Positions 5,593 to 10,594 of a stretch of 10,594 nucleotides of DNA are shown one piece after another (positions within the stretch are counted from its first letter, which is position 1; each line of letters begins with the position of its first letter). Below the pieces are notes generated by a model. The model saw only the letters and a program-made list of their open reading frames with translations. It did no database searches and was not told the DNA's origin. The stretch is taken from NCBI GenBank assembly GCA_021777365.1, contig JAJYDP010000124.1, forward strand, positions 1 to 10,594. Reading direction: 5' to 3'. This DNA is from Chloroflexota bacterium. Lineage in GTDB: Bacteria; Chloroflexota; Limnocylindria; Limnocylindrales; CSP1-4. Made by a program: the position numbers and the translations under genes.

Positions 5593-7143
5593 ATGACCGA
5601 AACCATCGCAGCGGGGACGCCGGCGGCGCGCATCGGCGGCCTGACCACCTCGCGGGGGCGGCGCCGGTGGTGGGCGCTCGGCGCCATCAGCCTGGCCGTC
5701 CTCGTGCTTGCCCTCGACATCACGGTGCTGTCGGTCGCCCTCCCGACGCTGGCCGGCGCCCTCGGCGCCTCCGAGGCGGACCTGCAGTGGTTCGTGACGG
5801 CCTACCTCCTCGCTCTCGTGGCGGCCGTGCTGCCGGCCGGGTTGATCGGAGACCGATATGGGCGGAAGGCGCTGCTCGTCGTCGGTCTGATCCTGTTCCT
5901 TGCCGGGTCGGTCTTCGCGGCCTACTCGCCCAATCCGGCCGCGTTCATCGCGGCCCGGGTCGTGCTCGGACTCGGCGGCGGAGCGGTCATCGTCATGGCC
6001 GTATCGCTCGTCGCGGTCATGTTCGACGAGGCCGAGCGACCGCGCGCCGTCGGCGTGTGGTCCGCGGCGAACTTCCTCGGGCTTCCCATCGGACCGATCC
6101 TCGGCGGCTGGATCCTGTCCAACGCCGCGTGGGGCTGGATCTTCCTGATCAACGTGCCCGTCGCGTTGGTTGCGCTCGGCGCGGTCATCGTGCTCGTGCC
6201 CGAGTCCCGCGCTGCCCGGACGCCGCGAATCGATCTTCTGGGCCTTCTCCTGTCGGTGGCCGGGCTGGTGGCGCTCATGTATGGCATCGTCCGTGCCGGC
6301 GAGGATGGCTGGGGCGACCCTACGGCGATCGCGTTCACGGTCGGTGGCCTGCTCGTGCTCGGCGTCTTCGTCCTCTGGGAAGGCCAGCTCATGAGTCGAC
6401 CCGGCGGCGAGCCGCTCGTCGACCTGTCACTGTTCCGGTCGCGGAGCTTCACGTGGGGCACGCTGCTGACGGCGTTCGGGTTGTTCGGGCTCTACGGCCT
6501 CCTGTTCGTCCTGCCGCAGTACTCCCAGGCGATCCTCGGGCTCGATCCGCAGGGTTCCGGGTTCCGGCTGCTGGCCGCGATCGGCGGGCTGGTGGTCGGC
6601 GCCGGCGCCTCCGACCGCGTCGCGTCGCGGATCGGGTCGAAGCTCACCGTTGCCGCCGGCTTCAGCGTCCTGGCGGCCGGGCTCGCGATCGGCTCGACGA
6701 TGTCCGCCGCCAGCGGCGACGCGTTTCTGGCGGGCTGGTCGTTCCTGGCCGGCCTCGGTGGCGGCTTCGCCTTCTCGACCGCCGCGTCGGCGGCCCTCGT
6801 CGAGCTGTCCGCGGAACGCAGTGGCGTCGGTTCGGCGGTACTGCAGGCGATCAACAAGGTCGCCCCCGCCTTCGCCGCGGCGATCATGGGCAGTGTCCTG
6901 AACGCCACCTACCAGGCCCAGGTCCACGTGGCCGGGTTGCCGGCCCCGGCCACGGCCGCAACCCAGAGCAGCGTCTTCGGCGGGCTCTCCGTCGCCCAGA
7001 AGCTGGGATCGGCGGCGCACCTCGCCTCGGTCCAGTCGTCGTTCGTCGCCGGCCTCGACGATGCGCTCCGTGTCGGGGCGATCGGTGTTGCGGCGGGCAT
7101 CCTGGTCGCGCTCGCGTTTCTTCCGGCCCGCCGGCATCACTGA
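5593..7143 (+). CDS. DHA2-family (EmrB/QacA) 14-TM drug:H+ antiporter
   Basis: The product is a 516-aa integral membrane protein of the major facilitator superfamily, of typical DHA2 length. Diagnostic motifs are the TM1 signature LDITVLSVALP (41-51), motif A GLIGDRYGRKALL (83-95) in the loop between TM2 and TM3, the antiporter motif C region GLPIGPILGGWIL (163-175) in TM5, and the QacA/EmrB segment GWIFLINVPVAL following it. Hydrophobic segments continue to AGILVALAFLPA at the end, consistent with 14 helices. The N-terminus (1-25) is cytoplasmic and Arg-rich. The start at 5593 is set by AAAGGAG 7 nt upstream. It probably exports a toxic organic compound or antibiotic in exchange for protons; the substrate cannot be told. 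It faces the convergent CcdA gene, and its leader carries the palindromes described separately. The TM11 region has Asp/Arg in SDRVASRIGSK, a second motif-A-like loop. Confidence 0.95.
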   Translation: MTETIAAGTPAARIGGLTTSRGRRRWWALGAISLAVLVLALDITVLSVALPTLAGALGASEADLQWFVTAYLLALVAAVLPAGLIGDRYGRKALLVVGLILFLAGSVFAAYSPNPAAFIAARVVLGLGGGAVIVMAVSLVAVMFDEAERPRAVGVWSAANFLGLPIGPILGGWILSNAAWGWIFLINVPVALVALGAVIVLVPESRAARTPRIDLLGLLLSVAGLVALMYGIVRAGEDGWGDPTAIAFTVGGLLVLGVFVLWEGQLMSRPGGEPLVDLSLFRSRSFTWGTLLTAFGLFGLYGLLFVLPQYSQAILGLDPQGSGFRLLAAIGGLVVGAGASDRVASRIGSKLTVAAGFSVLAAGLAIGSTMSAASGDAFLAGWSFLAGLGGGFAFSTAASAALVELSAERSGVGSAVLQAINKVAPAFAAAIMGSVLNATYQAQVHVAGLPAPATAATQSSVFGGLSVAQKLGSAAHLASVQSSFVAGLDDALRVGAIGVAAGILVALAFLPARRHH

Positions 7144-7377
7144 TCCGATGCGCCAGCTCGCCGCCGGCAGAGGCCCGGTTGTTCACCGCGAGCTGGAGCC
7201 CCGGGTCATGTCTCTCGCGGCGCTCGCGCAAGTGGCCGAGCCGCGAGTGGCCGAGCCGGGGGCGCCTCGCAACGCAGCTCCGGTGCAGGCTCCGCAGCCG
7301 GGAACGGCGCGCGGCCCTCACCGTCGGCCGGAATGAGCCGCGACGCCGCCCGCCGCCCGGATGAGCGGTGTTCGGGC
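7144..7377. other. Convergent intergenic gap with tandem and inverted repeats
   Basis: These 234 bp lie between the exporter stop and the restored CcdA stop. AGTGGCCGAGCCG occurs twice in tandem with a 15-bp period (7231-7243, 7246-7258). CTCGCGGC (7214-7221) and GCCGCGAG (7240-7247) form an 8-bp inverted repeat with an 18-nt loop, a possible shared transcription end. No gene was recognised: the open frames here are Arg/Pro/Ala-rich with no family features. Confidence 0.4.
7231..7258. repeat. Tandem 15-bp-period direct repeat
   Basis: Two copies of AGTGGCCGAGCCG at 7231-7243 and 7246-7258, separated by CG, in the gap between the exporter and the CcdA-like gene. Confidence 0.6.
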
Positions 7378-8242
7378 CTACACGGTCAGCAGGAGGCGCG
7401 AAGCCGAGCGACACGACGAGGATCGCGAGGACGGCCTTCGTTCCGCCCGCGTGCCCGAGGTGCCACCGGTTGATGACCCGGATGAGGCCCGGGCGGGTGG
7501 CCAGGACGAGCAACGCGACGAGCGGCGTGATGTACGCCAGGTTGTAGAGCGCGAGCCCGCCCAGCCCCGCGGCGAAGGTTCCGCTCGCGCCGAGGAGCGC
7601 CACGATCCCAAGGTACACGGCACCGCTGCACGGCACCGTGCAGAGGCCGATCAGGACGCCTCCTCCGAACAGTGCGATCGGCGAGCCCGTGCGCGCCCAG
7701 TTGCGCATGCGCCGATGCAGCGCGTGGGGCGCCTCCAGCTTCCAGCCCGCGTCGGGCAGGAGGACGTCGCGAACCATCCAGAGCCCCATGGCAATCGCGA
7801 TCAGCGCCGCGATCCGACTCGGCAGATGATTGCCGGCGAACCCGGTGAACGACGCCACGATCGTGAGCAGGCCCACGCCCAGGAGGAAGTACGTGAGAAG
7901 CACTCCGGCGACGAAGAACGCGCCGAGCCCGAGGACGGTGCGGCTCGTGGCCCGGACGTCGGCCGTGGTCCCTGTTCCGCCTGCTGCGCTGGACTGCCGG
8001 GTGGCGAGGCCGAGCGCGAACGTAGCGAACAGGATGAGGACGCCGAACGCGCAGGGGTTGAACCCGTCCAGAAAGCCCGCCGTGACGATCGCCGGAACGC
8101 TCAGGTCGCGCAGTGCCTGGTGATCCGTCATCCGGGCGCCGCTCGCGGTGATGGCGATCGCCGACGCCGCGATGACGAGCCCGGCGATCGCGAGGAAGAG
8201 CCGGGGCCGCGTGAACGTCGCGGCGCTCACGGTGCGGGTCAT
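7378..8242 (-). CDS. CcdA/DsbD-type thiol-disulfide membrane protein, apparent frameshift near 3' end
   Basis: This is an integral membrane protein that would move reducing equivalents across the membrane to extracytoplasmic cysteine proteins. Family features are a signal-like first helix (14-34), GFLDGFNPCAFGVLILFATF (56-75) with Cys64, GLCTVPCSGAVYLGIVALL (199-217) with Cys201 and Cys205, then LYNLAYITPLVALL. The ATG at 8242 overlaps the cupredoxin stop as ATGA, indicating translational coupling. The frame reads normally to about residue 282 (SLGFA), then becomes Arg/Pro-rich and runs on to 6884, antisense to the exporter. Removing one C in the GCGCC run (7395-7399) gives SLGFALLLTV and a TAG at 7378-7380, making a 287-aa protein that ends in a normal hydrophobic helix. 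I treat 7378 as the real end and the extension as artefact. The indel may be a sequencing error or a late mutation sparing all cysteines. Neighbour logic suggests it keeps the cupredoxin cysteines reduced. Confidence 0.85.
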
Positions 8243-8766
8243 GCGGTCACCGTGAGCTTGCCCTGCATGGTCGGGTTCTCCTTGCCGCCGCAGCAGATGT
8301 CGCAGTAGTACGTGTAGGTGCCCGGAGTGCTCGGAGCTGTGAAGGTGAACACCTGGGTGGACAGGGGCCCGACCTTCCAGTTCACCCCGAGCCCGTCGAT
8401 CGCGAACTGGTGCCAGCCGCCGCCGTCGCTGTGCATGGAATCGTCCATGCTCGTGAGCTCGATCCTGGCGGGCTGGCCCGCCTTCACCGTCACCGCGGCC
8501 GGGTCGAACCCGCCCATGCTCACGCGGACCTGGGTCGCGGTCACGTCCGTCGCGGCCGGGCCCTGGAGGCGGGAGACGACGATCCCGACCGCCGTGACCG
8601 CGACGACCAGCGTGACGCCACCGAAGATCGCCAACCGCAGGCGGCGAGGCAGTCTCGGCTTCCGCGTCCCGCCTCCGTTCGTCGGTCCCGCACCCCGCGC
8701 GGCCGCGCGGCGCGCCGCTCGCCCCTGGAGCGTCTCGCTGGTGTGATAGGCGTGCTGGTCGGCCAT
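8239..8766 (-). CDS. Membrane-anchored cupredoxin-domain protein with CuA-like motif
   Basis: The 175-aa product has a basic cytoplasmic tail (1-44, many Arg), one membrane anchor (LAIFGGVTLVVAVTAVGIVV, 45-64) and an extracytoplasmic cupredoxin domain (about 75-175). The ATG at 8766 has AAGGA (8774-8778) 7 nt upstream. Probable copper ligands are His119 in GGWHQFAIDG, the cysteine cluster YYCDICCGGKENPTMQG (153-169; Cys155, Cys158, Cys159) and Met167. The Cys155-x3-Cys159 spacing with a later Met resembles the CuA loop of cytochrome oxidase subunit II and N2O reductase (CxxxCxxxHxxM), but the His position is Glu163 and the Met is one residue late, so copper geometry may differ. It is coupled by a 4-bp overlap to the CcdA-like gene, whose likely job is to keep these cysteines reduced for metal loading. 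A stand-alone electron carrier, copper chaperone or oxidase-assembly protein are the options. Confidence 0.88.
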   Translation of the reverse strand: MADQHAYHTSETLQGRAARRAAARGAGPTNGGGTRKPRLPRRLRLAIFGGVTLVVAVTAVGIVVSRLQGPAATDVTATQVRVSMGGFDPAAVTVKAGQPARIELTSMDDSMHSDGGGWHQFAIDGLGVNWKVGPLSTQVFTFTAPSTPGTYTYYCDICCGGKENPTMQGKLTVTA

Positions 8767-8829
8767 GGTGGCGTCCTTCCGTTCGCAGTGCTTTCGCTGA
8801 GTAGAGTGCGATCGGTTACACACCCCGCC

Positions 8830-9050
8830 TGGAGGCTCGTGCGGTCAGCCAAGGTCGGGTACCGCTCGGGCGCGCCGACGATCTCGTCGCGGACCTGCCG
8901 AATGAGCCACAGGTCGCACGCCTCTGCGTGAGAGGCACGAGCAGCGATTCGGGCGTTCCAGCGTGGCGTCGCCCCTGCTACGTGATCGCGCAGAAGGCCG
9001 AGCGCTCTCGGGCCATCGACAAGAGCGCGTTCATCTGATGCGTCCTCCAT
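8830..9050 (-). CDS. Possible unrecognised coding remnant upstream of cupredoxin
   Basis: On the minus strand an ATG at 9050 opens a frame reading MEDASDERALVDGPRALG, later CDLWLIRQVRDEIVGAPERY and PTLADRTSLQAG. The part from about 8945 down to 8850 has nearly every codon ending in G or C and a balanced amino-acid mix, unlike a shadow frame; the first 30 codons are weaker. The frame has no stop before it enters the cupredoxin gene in a different frame, so it is either a decayed gene end or chance. I recognise no family. Apart from this, 8767-9060 shows no gene. Confidence 0.25.
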
Positions 9051-9060
9051 CGAGTGGGCC

Positions 9061-9516
9061 AACTTCGCTGCGGCGCTTCGGGCGCTCCGACCGGGTGGCT
9101 TGTTCCTCAATCACGGCATCGCCACGACTGCGACGCGCCGCGGCCTTCGACCACCCTGGTTGCGCTTCGGCGACGGCGGCTTCGTCGGCCGCTACGTCTT
9201 TCCTGATGGCGAGCTCGTTACGGTCGAGGAGGCGATCGCGGTGGCGCGGCGCGCCGGCTTCGAGCTCATCGACGTCCAGAGCCTACGTCCGCACTACGGC
9301 CTCACGCTGAAAGCCTGGGTGGAGCGGCTCGAGGCCAACGCCGAGCGCGCACGGGAGCTCGTCGGCGAGGAGGTCTACCGGACGTGGCGGTTGTACATGG
9401 CCGCCGCGCGCCGGGGCTTCGAGGAGGCCTCGCTCGACGTCGCCCAGCTGCTCCTTGCCCGCCCGGCCGCACCCGGACCGCCGGAGCTCCCGCTGCGTCC
9501 GTGGTGGGGGCCATGA
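9061..9516 (+). pseudogene. C-terminal fragment of a cyclopropane-fatty-acid-synthase-family methyltransferase
   Basis: About 151 codons show unmistakable CFAS/mycolic-acid-cyclopropane-synthase C-terminal sequence: LRALRPGGLFLNHGI, YVFPDGELV, AGFELIDVQSLRPHYGLTL, LVGEEVYRTWRLYMAAARR and DVAQLLLARP. Full enzymes are roughly 380-430 aa and carry a SAM-binding VLDIGCGWGG motif and a long lipid-binding N-terminal half; neither is here. The frame runs back to a TGA at 8983-8985 and loses family resemblance before about 9050, so the gene was cut inside the end of the methyltransferase core. An internal TTG (9100) could start a peptide but it could not bind SAM. The family transfers a methylene from SAM to unsaturated acyl chains of membrane lipids. 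The stop overlaps the ATG of the next broken gene (ATGA at 9513-9516), a relic of operon structure. Confidence 0.85.
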
Positions 9517-9660
9517 GATCGTGGTGGCGGTTGACCCTCTGGCGTCCTGGCCTATCCGACCCCGCTCGCCGTCTTGGGGTTCGCGGCCGCCTTCGGCCTG
9601 GGTTGAGGCGTGGCTCCTGATCTACGTCCGCGCCGCCCTCCGGCTCGCCCCGGGGGGTCA
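9513..9660 (+). pseudogene. Small membrane-protein gene broken by two frame changes
   Basis: The ATG at 9513 overlaps the preceding stop (ATGA) and starts MRSWWRLTLWR. Skipping one base near 9546 continues in frame as LAYPTPLAVLGFAAAFGLG, a hydrophobic helix, to a TGA at 9604. Skipping a second base near 9595-9604 continues as WVEAWLLIYVRAALRLAPGG to about 9658. Each piece has nearly all codons ending in G/C, and they join into one plausible small membrane protein (short basic lead, helix, amphipathic helix). No family was recognised. Both changes have the same sense (one extra base each), like that in the CcdA-like gene. It probably belonged to the same operon as the truncated CFAS-like gene. 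Confidence 0.45.
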
Positions 9661-9951
9661 TAGCGCACGGTCGGCACGGTCGGCACGTTCGGTGCCGGTC
9701 GAGGTCGCCCATGAACTCGCCGTGCCTATGAACCCCTGGCGTTCCGGGAGGAGCCACCGATCGCGAGTTGCGTGGCCCAGGCGAGCTCGCTCCAGGCTCC
9801 CTTGACCAGGTGCCGGATTGTACGGACGCCGCATCCCACCGGGCTCTCCGTGCGCCTTGGCTGGACCTCTCCGGCCGACCGGTCGCCGCGCTCGGTCGCC
9901 AGGCCGACGTTGAGACAGGCACGCTCGTGAGCCAGCCCGCGTGTTCGTCGA
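9661..9951. other. Gene-poor stretch
   Basis: No gene was recognised in these 291 bp. Open frames on both strands are Arg/Ser/Pro-rich with uneven codon use. The only notable structure is the 9-bp tandem repeat at 9665-9691. A frame at 9768-9974 (+) has moderate G/C third-position bias (LDLSGRPVAALGRQADVETG) but resembles no family I know. Confidence 0.4.
9665..9691. repeat. Three-copy 9-bp tandem repeat
   Basis: GCACGGTCG occurs at 9665-9673 and 9674-9682, followed by GCACGTTCG at 9683-9691 (one mismatch). In the plus frame following the broken membrane gene it would read Ala-Arg-Ser three times. It is a small slippage repeat in decayed DNA. Confidence 0.65.
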
Positions 9952-10374
9952 TCACAGCCGGATGCATGTGCTGACTGGCCTGCATGGCGTCCTGCGCCGT
10001 GGGGTCCTCCCGGCGAGGAAGAAGTGGTCGTCGGCGGGGTCGACCCGGATCGTCAGGTCGGGGCGTTCGGCCAGCGCGGCATGCCAGCGGGGCAGGTCGT
10101 CATCGAGCGTGGCCTGGTAGTCGCGGCCGCCCTGCACCACGAGGACCGGCTTCGCGAGCGCGGCCGCCGCCGCGGGCGCGTCGTAGCCGCGCAGGTCGAG
10201 CCAGCAGGGAGCGGCGACCGATGGCAGCTCGCTGGCAGGGGGCGAGGGCGAGAGGGCCGGGCTGTCAGCCAGCTCTGCCTGCCTGGCGAGGCCCGCTCTC
10301 CCCTCCCGCGCCCCAGCCGCGTGATGCGCGGCTCCGATCAGCCGGCCGGCCCCTCGTCTCACGGGCGCAGGCAT
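9952..10374 (-). pseudogene. C-terminal fragment of an alpha/beta hydrolase
   Basis: The minus frame contains the end of an alpha/beta-hydrolase fold. From about 10210 to 10010 it reads WLDLRGYD, then a predicted strand KPVLVVQGGRDYQATL (with the catalytic-type Asp of GGRD), DDLPRWHAALAERPDLTIRV and PADDHFFLAG (with the catalytic-type His). This matches the last third of secreted or cytosolic hydrolases of the dienelactone-hydrolase/prolyl-oligopeptidase-like group, where strand-Asp and HxxF-His complete a Ser-Asp-His triad. The nucleophile GxSxG region and the N-terminal half are missing: upstream codons (MPAPVRRGAGRLIGAAHH) are not family-like, and the sequence to 10594 holds no matching half. 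After the His the frame also departs from the family (RTPRRRTPCRP), so both ends are lost. Non-functional as a hydrolase. Confidence 0.75.
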
Positions 10375-10477
10375 GTGGACTTGAGGAAGGTCGGCCAGGC
10401 TTCAATCACGGCGGGTCACGACCCGGCGACGCGACAATCGATTGCGGCGAGCCGCCACGGAATTGCCCGCCAGTGAT

Positions 10478-10508
10478 GGAGATGCGGCGCGCCGCTTGCG
10501 CCCGCCGC
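10478..10508. repeat. Dispersed 31-bp repeat, copy 2
   Basis: Matches 3687-3717 at 29 of 31 positions, same orientation. In the plus frame it reads RCGAPLAPAA, but a TGA lies just before it (10474-10476) and no gene surrounds it. Confidence 0.7.
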
Positions 10509-10533
10509 GCGACCGAGTCCGGGACACCCCCGA

Positions 10534-10548
10534 TACTCCCCGGGGGTA
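10534..10548. promoter_or_regulatory. CsoR-family-like operator
   Basis: TACTCCCCGGGGGTA is a 15-bp near-perfect palindrome (6 of 7 arm positions pair around a central C). The TAC-C-run/G-run-GTA form resembles operators bound by CsoR/RcnR-type Cu(I)/Ni(II)-sensing repressors upstream of copper-efflux genes. It lies about 46 bp before the window end; the gene it would control is outside. Confidence 0.45.
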
Positions 10549-10594
10549 ATCCGACGCGGTCTGGGGGGACCTCCAGGGGGTGGGACTGGGCAGC

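Larger units (their letters stand above)
10375..10594. other. Right-edge noncoding stretch, possible promoter region of the next gene
   Basis: No gene was recognised in the last 220 bp. It contains the second copy of the 31-bp repeat (10478-10508) and the operator-like palindrome (10534-10548), and becomes G-rich at the edge (GGGGGGACC, AGGGGGTGGG). The layout suggests the upstream region of a plus-strand gene beginning past the window end. Confidence 0.35.

Noticed and set aside
4944..7364. 806-codon plus-strand open frame overlapping the unknown gene and the exporter
   Set aside because: It is out of frame with both genes and extremely Arg/Pro/Gly-rich; the exporter frame holds clear MFS motifs.
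6884..7377. Long C-terminal extension of the CcdA-like protein
   Set aside because: Arg/Pro-rich, antisense to the exporter end, and explained by a one-base frameshift.
7361..8308. 315-codon plus-strand open frame opposite the CcdA-like gene
   Set aside because: Highly charged Arg/Glu/Asp sequence typical of the reverse of a membrane gene; no family features, while the minus frame has CcdA motifs.
9952..10060. Transposase-like reading on the plus strand (VFVDHSRMHVLTGL)
   Set aside because: Superficial likeness only: no DDE spacing, no terminal inverted repeats and no continuing frame.
10501..10594. G-rich right edge as a G-quadruplex or origin
   Set aside because: G-runs are few and irregular, and no DnaA boxes or AT-rich unwinding region are present; the palindromic operator is the only supported signal.

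Overview
The window is about 70% GC with strong G/C bias at third codon positions. It carries chromosomal bacterial genes whose family mix (an ArsA ATPase with an HSP20-like tail, a geranylgeranyl-reductase-family flavoprotein, an actinobacterial-looking DHA2 exporter, a CFA-synthase remnant) suits a high-GC Actinomycetota or Chloroflexota-like organism. This placement rests on family types and composition only. No rRNA, tRNA, CRISPR array, transposase or complete mobile element was recognised.

Layout. At 2-691 (+) is the 3' part of a class I SAM-dependent methyltransferase gene. It converges on an ArsA-family ATPase at 1998-742 (-). A 269-bp divergent intergenic region separates arsA from a plus-strand run: a tiny YHS-domain metal-binding protein (2268-2504), an FAD-dependent geranylgeranyl-reductase-like protein with a cysteine-rich tail (2513-3721), a NarL/LuxR regulator with a receiver that lacks its phosphorylation residues (3759-4544), an unrecognised 228-aa protein (4616-5302) and a 14-TM DHA2 drug exporter (5593-7143). 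The exporter leader holds two perfect palindromes and a Shine-Dalgarno sequence in a hairpin loop. On the minus strand, a membrane-anchored cupredoxin (8766-8239) is translationally coupled to a CcdA/DsbD-type thiol-redox membrane protein (8242-7378), which carries an apparent one-base frameshift near its end.

From about 8.8 kb to the right edge the DNA is a gene graveyard: the C-terminal third of a cyclopropane-fatty-acid-synthase-like methyltransferase, a coupled small membrane-protein gene broken by two frame changes, and the C-terminal core of an alpha/beta hydrolase. The right edge holds a near-palindromic C-run/G-run site resembling a CsoR-family metal operator, and a 31-bp near-copy of the sequence ending the reductase gene.

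How the parts may work together. The shared theme is membrane and metal/redox biology: a P-loop ATPase without metal-binding cysteines, a YHS protein with three cysteines, a cysteine-tailed flavoprotein, a cupredoxin with a CuA-like motif plus its probable thiol-redox partner, and a possible copper-responsive operator at the edge. The divergent ArsA / YHS-reductase-regulator block and the cupredoxin-CcdA pair are the best candidates for under-described systems; functional links inside them are inferred from layout alone.
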